Shown: positions 18,569-26,004 of the stretch, one piece after another
How the letters are laid out: each line of letters opens with the position of its first letter
How positions within the stretch are numbered: position 1 is the stretch's first letter
Translations under genes and position numbers: made by a program
NCBI GenBank assembly: GCA_016938235.1
Contig: JAFGVA010000101.1
Coordinates: 1-37,454, forward strand
From: Bacteroidales bacterium
Lineage (GTDB): Bacteria > Bacteroidota > Bacteroidia > Bacteroidales > UBA10428
Length of the DNA: 37,454 nt
Direction of reading: 5' to 3'
The notes under the pieces: model-generated
What the model was told of the DNA's origin: nothing
What the model saw: only the letters and a program-made list of their open reading frames with translations
Database searches by the model: none

Positions 18569-21382
18569 GTGAAAATATACAGACTTACGAATATCATTCA
18601 TAGTATTATTTTCTTGCTGTTTTTTGCAAATTCACAGTTTTTAGATGCACAAATAAGCGGTCCGACAATTTCTGTAGATTTAAAAGATGCAACTTTCCGG
18701 AAATTTGTTGAAGAAGTATATACACAAACTAATGTCACTATTTCATTCAAAGAAGAATGGGTTGAACACATTAAGGTTAATATTACAGGTTCAAATCTTG
18801 GGCTTAACAGTGCTTTAACTCAGGTTTTAGAAGACTCCGGAATAAAATTCTTTCAAGACCAATCAAACAATATTGTTTTATTTACCGGAAAAGAAATTGT
18901 TGAACAACTTCCTGATTATTCTATATATAAAACAGGAAAAATCAGCAACTCTGACACAAGTAGCGATGGCAGCAAACTAACCGATACCGAAAAGAAATAC
19001 CAGGAGGGTAAAAAAGTTACCCAGTTAGAGCTTGTTACCGTTGGTAACTCAACAACATCAACCGGCGATAAAAGACATATAATAAGGGGAAGAATTACTG
19101 AGGAAGAAACCGGTAATCCAATTTTGGGAGCAACAGTTTTTATTAAAGAATTAGGTATGGGTGCTGCAACCGATAACGATGGCTATTTTAACCTTGCTGT
19201 TAAACAGGGGAAATACCTGGTTGTTGCAAACAGTCTCTCAATGGCTGAAAAAAAATTCTATTTAGAAGTTAACTCAAGTGGTTCTATATCAATACCCCTG
19301 AAAAAAGAATTGCACAACATAATGGAAGTGAAAGTTGTAGCAGACCGACATGACAATGTTACCGGGATGCAGATGGGATACACCAGGGTTACTACAAAAA
19401 ACATTAAAGAAATTCCGGCTGTACTTGGAGAAAAAGACCTCATAAAAGTAGCGCAATTGCTTCCCGGCGTTCAAAGTGCCGGTGAAGGAGCTTCAGGCTT
19501 AAATGTAAGAGGCGGAACAGCCGACCAGAACCTGTTTTACATAAACAAAGTTCCCGTATATAACACTTCACACCTGTTTGGATTTTTCACAAGCTTCAGC
19601 TCCGATATCATTAACGATTTCAGCCTGTATAAAAGCAATATCCCTGCAAAATATGGTGGAAGAGTTTCTTCGGTTTTTGATATTACCACCAGAAAAGGCA
19701 ATAAAAAAGAATTCTTCGGGAAAGGCGGAATAAGCCCTGTAACAAGTCATATTGCCGTTGAAGGTCCTATTGTTAAAGAAAACACCTCGTTTGTGTTAAG
19801 CTATCGTGGTACTTACTCCGATTGGATTTTATCGAGGCTTGACGATGTTAACCTGAGAAACAGCAATGCTTCTTTTTATGATCTTTCTGGTTCTGTAAAC
19901 TCTGAGATTAACGATAATAACCTTGTTAAGTTTTTTGCTTATAACAGTTACGACCAGTTCTCGCTTTCCACTACCGATGATTATAACTATTCGAATACCG
20001 GATCAAGTATAGCATGGAAACATATTTTCTCACCCCGGTTAAACGGCGATTTTGCCCTGGTGTATAGCAAATACGATTTTGGACATAATAATAAAAGCAA
20101 CTTAACAGAAGCTTACCGACAGGTTTACCAGTTAGAGCATACTGAGCTAAAATCTGATTTTATCTATCTGAATGCTCAAAATCACAGGATATCATTTGGA
20201 GAAAGTGCGATTTTCTACAATCTGAACCGTGGAACCATAAGTCCATTCGGAGAAGAGTCAACCCGGATTCCTATTGATCTGGGAATTGAAAAAGGAATTG
20301 AAGGGGCTGTATATGTTTCAGATGAGTTTTCAATTTCACCAAGATTAACAGCTCTTGCCGGAATTCGTTATAGCATGTATACATTAACAGGCCCTGCCAA
20401 AATAAATAAGTATTTTCCAAACTCCCCAATTGATAAAAACAATATTGAAGATACTCTTTCATTTAATGCTAATGAAATTGTTAAGATGTACTCGGGTCCT
20501 GAACCACGAATTGCGCTTAATTACAGTATTGGCACAAACCAGTCAGTTAAAGCTTCTTACAACAGAATAAGACAATACATTTTCATGCTCAGCAATACTA
20601 TTGCTATCTCTCCCACCGACCAGTGGAAGCTTTCCGACTATTACATTAAACCTCCGGTAACCGACCAGGTATCTTTAGGCTATTATCATGATGTGCCCGA
20701 TTGGGGAATAGTTACTTCAACAGAAGTTTATGGCAAATGGACCAAAAATGTTGTTGAATATAAAGATGGAGTAGACTTTATTTCAGATATTCCAACAGAA
20801 ATGTTACTCTTACAGGGCAACCAAAAAGCCTATGGCTTTGAATTTCTTTTTAAGAAAAACACAGGCAAATTTACCGGATGGTTATCATACTGTTATTCCA
20901 GGTCTTTAGTTGATGTTAGCAGCGATATACCTACCGAGCAAATTAATTATGGGAAAGCTTATCCATCGAATTTCGACAGACCTCACAGTGTGAATTTTGT
21001 TTCGACGCTACGCAGTAACAGACGGCTAAGTCTCTCTACAAACTTTGTTTACAGTACGGGCAGGCCAATAACTTATCCGGTGGCAATTTATTATGCCGAA
21101 AACCAGGAAATTCTTCACTTTTCAGAAAGAAATAAGTATAGAATTCCTGATTATTTCAGAGTTGATGTATCGATAAACCTTGAAGGAAACCTTAACAGAC
21201 GGAAATGGATACACAGCTACTGGATGCTTAATGTTTATAATCTTACCGGAAGAAAAAATGCCTATTCGGTTTATTTCGAAGCAGTTAATGGCTTAACAGA
21301 AGCATATAAACTATCGGTATTTGGCCAACCCATTATTACTCTTTCATGGAATTTTAAATTTGGTAATTATGCTAGTGAATAG
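18569..21382 (+). CDS. STN-domain TonB-dependent outer-membrane receptor
   Basis: 937-aa outer-membrane receptor. In order: a signal peptide (about 1-27), an STN domain (about 35-110, starting SVDLKDATFRKFVEEV), a carboxypeptidase-regulatory-like domain (about 170-250; GRITEEETGNPILGATVFI, then TDNDGYFNL), a plug (about 270-375; LNVRGGTADQNLFYI, then FSSDIINDFSLYK) and a beta-barrel to the C-terminus. This architecture imports a ligand with TonB energy, or signals to an anti-sigma factor, but no FecR or ECF sigma gene is adjacent. The start is GTG at 18569; it places the signal peptide at the very N-terminus and no better ATG exists. It overlaps the DUF4249 gene by 14 bp. The ligand is unknown. 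Confidence 0.9.
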   Translation: MKIYRLTNIIHSIIFLLFFANSQFLDAQISGPTISVDLKDATFRKFVEEVYTQTNVTISFKEEWVEHIKVNITGSNLGLNSALTQVLEDSGIKFFQDQSNNIVLFTGKEIVEQLPDYSIYKTGKISNSDTSSDGSKLTDTEKKYQEGKKVTQLELVTVGNSTTSTGDKRHIIRGRITEEETGNPILGATVFIKELGMGAATDNDGYFNLAVKQGKYLVVANSLSMAEKKFYLEVNSSGSISIPLKKELHNIMEVKVVADRHDNVTGMQMGYTRVTTKNIKEIPAVLGEKDLIKVAQLLPGVQSAGEGASGLNVRGGTADQNLFYINKVPVYNTSHLFGFFTSFSSDIINDFSLYKSNIPAKYGGRVSSVFDITTRKGNKKEFFGKGGISPVTSHIAVEGPIVKENTSFVLSYRGTYSDWILSRLDDVNLRNSNASFYDLSGSVNSEINDNNLVKFFAYNSYDQFSLSTTDDYNYSNTGSSIAWKHIFSPRLNGDFALVYSKYDFGHNNKSNLTEAYRQVYQLEHTELKSDFIYLNAQNHRISFGESAIFYNLNRGTISPFGEESTRIPIDLGIEKGIEGAVYVSDEFSISPRLTALAGIRYSMYTLTGPAKINKYFPNSPIDKNNIEDTLSFNANEIVKMYSGPEPRIALNYSIGTNQSVKASYNRIRQYIFMLSNTIAISPTDQWKLSDYYIKPPVTDQVSLGYYHDVPDWGIVTSTEVYGKWTKNVVEYKDGVDFISDIPTEMLLLQGNQKAYGFEFLFKKNTGKFTGWLSYCYSRSLVDVSSDIPTEQINYGKAYPSNFDRPHSVNFVSTLRSNRRLSLSTNFVYSTGRPITYPVAIYYAENQEILHFSERNKYRIPDYFRVDVSINLEGNLNRRKWIHSYWMLNVYNLTGRKNAYSVYFEAVNGLTEAYKLSVFGQPIITLSWNFKFGNYASE

Positions 21383-22598
21383 GGCTAAGAAATATTTAAA
21401 AGGATTTATTCGGCCAGGAAAATATATTCTATATGTTTTCTTTGCAAGTATAGTGTTTGCTGCCTGCATCGAAAAATTCGATCCCAATCTTTCCGATTAT
21501 GATAACCTTTTAGTTATTCAGGGCAGTATTATAAAAAACGACAGCCTTCAAACTGTTGAAATATCACGTTCTTCACCAATGAAGGATCCTCAGATAATAC
21601 CGGTTACCGGTTGCTATGTTGTAGCTGAAGATAAACTGGGCAATGAATTTGTATATCGCGAAAGTAACAAATCGGGAGAATATTATGTTCATATTCCTGA
21701 GGAATACATGAATTATAACAGTGAGTTCAGATTGCATGTTGTTACATCCGACAAGAAGAGGTACGTGTCTGACTATGATGCGATTCTGGAATCGAGCCCG
21801 ATAGATAGTATTTATTTCGAAGAATCAAGCTACCAGAGTTCATCGGAATATTTCCCGAACGGATTGCAGTTTTTTGCTGATTTGAAAGCACCGGATGAAA
21901 ACACAAAAAATTATCGCTGGCTTCTGCAAGAAACATATGAGTATCATAGCCCCTATACTATTGGGGCTATTTATGCAAAACACCTTGATTCAATTTTTAG
22001 TCCTTACGCTGCAGCAGAAAATTTTCCTGAAGTAAAAATTCCTGCGCCTTTAGATACCCTCACAAAATGTTGGGTTATAAGTAATGTGAAAGGCTTGTAT
22101 TCTGCTTCGACCCAAAACCTGATGACAAATCAGAAAAAGAAAATACCGCTTAATTATATCGACGAAACAAATCCAAAACTGAATATCAGGTACAGCCTAT
22201 TAGTAAAACAATATGCTTTAACCGAATCTTCATATGAGTACTGGAACAGAAACAAAGTAGAATCATCAGAATCAGGCGGACTTTACCAAACCCAACCCAG
22301 CCAGTCGAAAAGTAATTTTAGAAATACCGAAGATCCGGACGAAGTTGTTTTGGGTTATTTTTATGCATCGTCATATACAGAAAAAAGAATCTTCTACGAT
22401 GGTCCATTCCATGTGCCCTCCTACTCTTTTTATCATTGCCGTCCAGACACATTTGACGTACTCTTTCATGATAGAGATTTTGTGAAACTTTTTGATATAG
22501 ATGAAAATCCTATGAAAGTCTTGTGGGCAACGGCAGACGATGTTTGTTTTAACTGTACGCTTTATCTGGGTACAAATGTAAAACCCGAATATTGGTAG
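21369..22598 (+). CDS. DUF4249-type outer-membrane lipoprotein
   Basis: 409 aa from the ATG at 21369. This start puts a hydrophobic segment and a lipobox-like FAAC (Cys33) at the N-terminus; an earlier in-frame ATG at 21321 would lie deep in the receptor gene and spoil the signal. The sequence after the Cys (IEKFDPNLSDYDNLLVIQGSI) and the pattern of an N-terminal beta domain match DUF4249 proteins. These commonly follow receptors with STN/carboxypeptidase-like domains in Bacteroidota. It probably sits at the outer membrane as a partner or surface cap of the receptor; this is inference. It overlaps the receptor by 14 bp, and the next gene starts 7 bp after its stop. Confidence 0.83.
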   Translation: MLVNRAKKYLKGFIRPGKYILYVFFASIVFAACIEKFDPNLSDYDNLLVIQGSIIKNDSLQTVEISRSSPMKDPQIIPVTGCYVVAEDKLGNEFVYRESNKSGEYYVHIPEEYMNYNSEFRLHVVTSDKKRYVSDYDAILESSPIDSIYFEESSYQSSSEYFPNGLQFFADLKAPDENTKNYRWLLQETYEYHSPYTIGAIYAKHLDSIFSPYAAAENFPEVKIPAPLDTLTKCWVISNVKGLYSASTQNLMTNQKKKIPLNYIDETNPKLNIRYSLLVKQYALTESSYEYWNRNKVESSESGGLYQTQPSQSKSNFRNTEDPDEVVLGYFYASSYTEKRIFYDGPFHVPSYSFYHCRPDTFDVLFHDRDFVKLFDIDENPMKVLWATADDVCFNCTLYLGTNVKPEYW

Positions 22599-22605
22599 AA
22601 AAAAA

Positions 22606-24294
22606 ATGAAATTAAAAATATTAATAAAGATTATCTGTTTTCTGCTGTTGCTGAAGCCCTTATTAATAGAGGCCCAGGAGAATAATTCCAATTTCGCTGA
22701 TATTGGCAGTTCTGTAAAAGAAGAACTGTTTATTTTCTCAGACAGGGACTTGTATGTAACGAATGAATTTATAAATTTCAAAGTTGACTATCAACAATAT
22801 CCTGTACTTCATATGTCGTGGAGTAAGGTTGTTTATATTGAGCTGATTAAGTCAGACGGTACTCCTGTTGCACAAAAAAAACTTCAGCTTATTAATAATA
22901 AAGCTTCAGGTTATTTAGAGATACCCTCAGATTTATTTTCAGGTATCTATTATCTTAAATCATATACACGTTGGATGCGAAATTTTCCGGTTGAAAACTA
23001 TGCATACAAAGAAGTTAAAATAGTAAATCCGAAAAACAGTTTTACTTTTGATAACCAGGATGATAAAAAATCTTTCCAGGCTAAAAACCTTGATGTTAAA
23101 GCAATTGATATAACTATCGGGACGGATAAAAAGAATTATGAAAAACGTGAAAACGTGAGGCTTGAGATTAGTCAAACTAAAAATTCCGGCCAGCATCAAC
23201 CTTTTTCCATTTCAGTTACAAAAAAAGGCAGTAATAAGATCAACCCAATATCATTTGCAAACCCCGAATCGGAACCAAATGAATTTTCATACAATTTTTT
23301 GCCTGAAATTTATGGTATCTCACTCAGCGGAAAGCTTGAGAACAGACAAACCAAAGAACCTGTAAGTAATGCAATGGTTTTAATGGCTCTTGTGAACGAC
23401 ACCTCTTTTCTTGCAGGTTATAAAACAAACAGTGACGGTAAATTCTTCTTCACTTTCCCAAAATCATTTAATGAGCATGATATTATTATTGAAACCGATT
23501 CAAGCAGCGATTATATTAGCATTAATATCGATGATGAATTCTGCTCAAGGCCTATAAAAATTAGCAACGATGGCTTTAGTTTATCGGATCAGGAGAAAGA
23601 ACTGGTAAAAGAATACTCTATAAATAACCAAATAGAAGAAGCTTATAAAACGACAGATTCAGCAAAAGATACAACAAAACCTGTTGAAATAAGCTTTTAC
23701 GGCTCTCCTACCAGAACCATTCTGACCCATAAATACATTGACCTGCCATTTCTTGAAGAGTTTATTTTTGAGCTTATTGTCGAATTTCAGGTCTCTCACA
23801 GAAAGGGTATACCAACAATTACTCCCCGAGAAAGAAATTCGTTCAGTAATTATCCGACATTAACGCTTATTGATAATGTTCCTATTCTTGACTACAGCAA
23901 ATTTTTCGGTGTTCGAACAAATAAAATAGAGTGCGTTGAAATTGTTGATAAACCATATATTATTGGTGATCAGAAATTTAGTGGTGTTGTGCACGCAAAA
24001 AGCTATGAGAGAAACATTGCTGGCATTGACTTGCCCGATAATTCTATCTTCTTCGATTACAAAATGTTTTCAAAAAACGAAACAAAACTTTCTGGCATTC
24101 ACGATACCCCCGAAAATTATCCGGATAGAAGAAACTGCTTGTATTGGAACCCAGATATCAGCTTCTCTGCTCAACCTCAAATAATAGAATTCAAAACGGC
24201 TGATTTAACCGGAGAATACCAGGTTCTTATTCAGACCTACGATCCGGTAAGTAAGCAGATTCTGTATTCCGAAACAAGTTTTGTGGTAGAATAA
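22606..24294 (+). CDS. Secreted MG2-like protein, last gene of the receptor unit
   Basis: 562 aa with a signal peptide (about 1-23, ending IEAQ). The part after it, ELFIFSDRDLYVTNEFINFK, is the start of an alpha-2-macroglobulin MG2-like domain as found in many Bacteroidota envelope proteins. LKSYTRWMRNF (about 125) is another hallmark. A carboxypeptidase-regulatory-like domain (about 225-290; GKLENRQTKEPVSNAMVLM) follows. Full-length members of this group that I know are often near 800 aa and end in a TonB plug-like domain. Here a short plug-like stretch is possible near 400-470, but the protein stops early. It lies 7 bp after the DUF4249 gene, so it belongs to the same transcript. Its role with the receptor is unknown. 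Confidence 0.72.
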   Translation: MKLKILIKIICFLLLLKPLLIEAQENNSNFADIGSSVKEELFIFSDRDLYVTNEFINFKVDYQQYPVLHMSWSKVVYIELIKSDGTPVAQKKLQLINNKASGYLEIPSDLFSGIYYLKSYTRWMRNFPVENYAYKEVKIVNPKNSFTFDNQDDKKSFQAKNLDVKAIDITIGTDKKNYEKRENVRLEISQTKNSGQHQPFSISVTKKGSNKINPISFANPESEPNEFSYNFLPEIYGISLSGKLENRQTKEPVSNAMVLMALVNDTSFLAGYKTNSDGKFFFTFPKSFNEHDIIIETDSSSDYISINIDDEFCSRPIKISNDGFSLSDQEKELVKEYSINNQIEEAYKTTDSAKDTTKPVEISFYGSPTRTILTHKYIDLPFLEEFIFELIVEFQVSHRKGIPTITPRERNSFSNYPTLTLIDNVPILDYSKFFGVRTNKIECVEIVDKPYIIGDQKFSGVVHAKSYERNIAGIDLPDNSIFFDYKMFSKNETKLSGIHDTPENYPDRRNCLYWNPDISFSAQPQIIEFKTADLTGEYQVLIQTYDPVSKQILYSETSFVVE

Positions 24295-24300
24295 AAGAAT

Positions 24301-24357
24301 AGTCGGGAGTCGGGAGTCGAAATTTGGAAGTTGCCTGCCTACAGGTATTCCTGACAA
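24301..24357. repeat. AGTCGGG direct repeats and a small hairpin, possible decayed mobile remnant
   Basis: Two and a half copies of AGTCGGG lie at 24301-24319. They are followed at 24332-24347 by CCTGCCTACAGGTATT, a small hairpin whose right half (CAGGTAT) is shared with the two-hairpin element at 15352. The match is too short to call a copy with confidence. There is no coding potential in 24295-24406. Confidence 0.35.
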
Positions 24358-24370
24358 TTTAACTCTATTG

Positions 24371-24393
24371 AAAAAACGATAGTAAGTATCGTT
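24371..24393 (-). terminator. Possible terminator after the broken T9SS cargo gene
   Basis: AACGATA (24375-24381) pairs with TATCGTT (24387-24393) over a 5-base loop. On the minus strand the stem runs into a T6 tract (24376-24371). It lies 14 bp past the stop codon of the minus-strand gene. The stem is AT-rich and short. Confidence 0.4.
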
Positions 24394-24406
24394 ATTGTTA
24401 TCGATT

Positions 24407-25339
24407 TCATAGTTTTAATAATTTTGATTTAAAAATTAATCTTTTTGATTTGGCATTATAACAATTCAGAAAATACAAACCCGGGCCAAAATCGTTACCA
24501 AAATCTAATTCACCGGCTATAGTTTTTTGTAATACAATTCTACCGGTAATGTCTGATACCACAATATGATGCATACCCAATTCATCTATTAGTATATGAA
24601 ATAAACCGGTAGTTACATTAGGTTGTATTTTGACAGAAACTGATTCCTGCTCTTTAGTGGTTAAATCTTTTAAGGCAAAGTCGCAGGGTACATCACAACG
24701 CTCAAACCAAGTAGCCATTATCGAAAAATTACTATCGGAATAGCATCTTAAATCGCTATTTGCAGGGAAAGGACAACAACGATCAATATAATAATACATT
24801 CCAAAATAATTCCCAATAATATTATAATAATTAATACCTCCTTGAAGCAAATAGTCCGATAATTCAGGATAACTATTACATAAGAAATTATATTCTTCTA
24901 GTTTTGTTCCATTAAAATCGCAGTAACCTGGTTCACTAACTATCCGCACTCCTTCTACATTGATTATTGTATCCAAACAATAGGATTCGCGCTTATACGA
25001 GGGTACATTAAAAATAACAGTATCGCCAATTTCAGCTGTATAATCAAAAAGAAGATTAAAAGTATCTAAGAAATCCAGGTATACCTTTTCGTTTTCATAA
25101 AGAAATACAAGTGTACTGTCGCGGTTGCTTTTTATAAGATAACATTATTTCCCCCGGACAAGTGTATCTTTTTCAATCCGGAATTGTTCATAATCCCACA
25201 AATTCAGAATACCTGACGATGGATGGGTGTAATGCCACTCAGCACCTATCTGCCCCCAACTTTGGGTTTGAGCTGTACTATTTGCAGCAAAAAATAAACA
25301 CACAATGAAGGGCATCAGAGTTGTTGCTATTTTTTTCAT
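24407..25339 (-). pseudogene. T9SS-sorted secreted protein interrupted by an in-frame TAA
   Basis: Read on the minus strand, one frame codes for 310 codons, broken only by a TAA at 25147-25145 (codon 65). Before it is a signal peptide (MKKIATTLM..., cleavage near NSTAQ) and a start typical of Bacteroidota secreted proteins (WGQIGAEWHYTHPSSG). After it the frame continues for 56 open codons (CYLIKSNRDSTLVFLYENEK...) and then through the Cys-rich middle to a T9SS type A sorting tail (VSDITGRIVLQ ... GPGLYFLNCYN) at the end. No frameshift is needed to join the parts, so a single base change (for example CAA or GAA to TAA) explains the break. The downstream part alone could only start at a TTG without a signal peptide. 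A sequencing error or readthrough remain possible. Confidence 0.82.
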
Positions 25340-25343
25340 AATT

Positions 25344-25475
25344 CTATTTAGTCAAGATCATCGATTCAGTTCCAACAATTTTTCCATCGGTTACAAGAGT
25401 ATACTTATACATCCCAGCTTCAAGTTCGTTAGCATAAATAGTTACGCTTCCATATTCCCTTTGTACCTTTTCCCC
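25344..25475 (-). pseudogene. Orphan C-terminal end of a secreted protein (tail of the type found on S74-chaperone proteins)
   Basis: On the minus strand this short frame encodes VQREYGSVTIYANELEAG and goes on to TDGKIVG and SMILTK before a TAG at 25346-25344. The pattern GSVTI...ELxxGMYxYxLxxDGKxxxTxxMILT is the C-terminal end I know from Bacteroidota secreted tail-fibre/S74-chaperone proteins with T9SS-like tails. Nothing upstream matches the rest of such a protein, and a stop (TAG at plus 25505-25503) closes the frame. The rest of the gene therefore seems to have been deleted. Its stop is only 4 bp before the ATG of the interrupted T9SS cargo gene, as if the two once formed an operon. Confidence 0.6.
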
Positions 25476-25529
25476 TTGGCAAGGCACCAAAACACTCAAC
25501 CAATGCTATGAAATTTTTTCGGAACAATC

Positions 25530-25560
25530 AAACAAAAAGAGGGTGTAAAACTACACCCTC
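25530..25560 (-). terminator. Orphan strong hairpin terminator (minus strand)
   Basis: GAGGGTGTA (25539-25547) pairs perfectly with TACACCCTC (25552-25560) over a 4-base loop. On the minus strand it is followed by C/T-rich sequence ending in TTTTTGTTT (25538-25530 region). No intact minus-strand gene lies upstream of it, so the gene it served seems to be lost. On the plus strand it is followed by TCTTCTCT, a poorer tract. Confidence 0.6.
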
Positions 25561-26004
25561 TCTTCTCTACACACTTTAACTAACCTAAACCTATTGTATT
25601 CCCTCTTTTACCTTACTGTATAAAACATGGCAAACAGAGGGATGTGATAATGAAAAAACAAAACTTTTTTCTACTCATATAAATGTTTGGTTACCGTTTA
25701 TAAAATTACGATAAGACTATCAAAAAAACCAATAATTACTACCTCAAATAGATATTTAGAAATTAATAAATCAAACAATGCTTATAAAACAAGTAAACAA
25801 CAAGTTAATTACATTGTAAAAAAGAGCGTCTGTCTGCCAGCTTCAAAACAAACAGTAAACAATCGGGCAACAGAAAAGTTGAATAATTGTTCGGTTTTAA
25901 TAAAATATCTGCCGGAGACTATTCCTGTGTTTGAACATCTACCTGATATAGGCTTTAAAAAGTAAAAATATCTTATCTTTCACCGAATTTAGTTTTAAGA
26001 ATTT
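25561..26004. other. Gene-free AT-rich spacer before the HTCS gene
   Basis: I see no convincing gene in these 444 bp. A 92-codon open frame (25687-25965, TTG start) is rich in Lys, Asn and Thr, with no domain or signal peptide, and looks like chance. A tiny frame ATGAAAAAACAAAAC (25650-) looks like the start of a signal peptide but stops after ten codons. TATCTTTC at 25974-25981, one mismatch from the -7 consensus, lies 23 bp before the HTCS ATG and may be its promoter. Confidence 0.5.

Noticed and set aside
21321-21368. Earlier ATG for the DUF4249 lipoprotein
   Set aside because: It would overlap the receptor by 62 bp and place 16 extra residues ahead of the lipoprotein signal; ATG 21369 fits the signal better.
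22371-22781. 136-codon minus-strand frame over the DUF4249/MG2 junction
   Set aside because: It is a shadow spanning two well-supported plus-strand genes and lacks any recognisable feature.
25305-25511. 68-codon plus-strand frame across the T9SS gene start
   Set aside because: It lies antisense to the signal peptide of the broken cargo gene and to the C-terminal fragment, both of which read sensibly on the minus strand.
25687-25965. 92-codon plus-strand frame with a TTG start before the HTCS gene
   Set aside because: Lys/Asn/Thr-rich AT-driven composition, no domain, no signal peptide, no convincing promoter.
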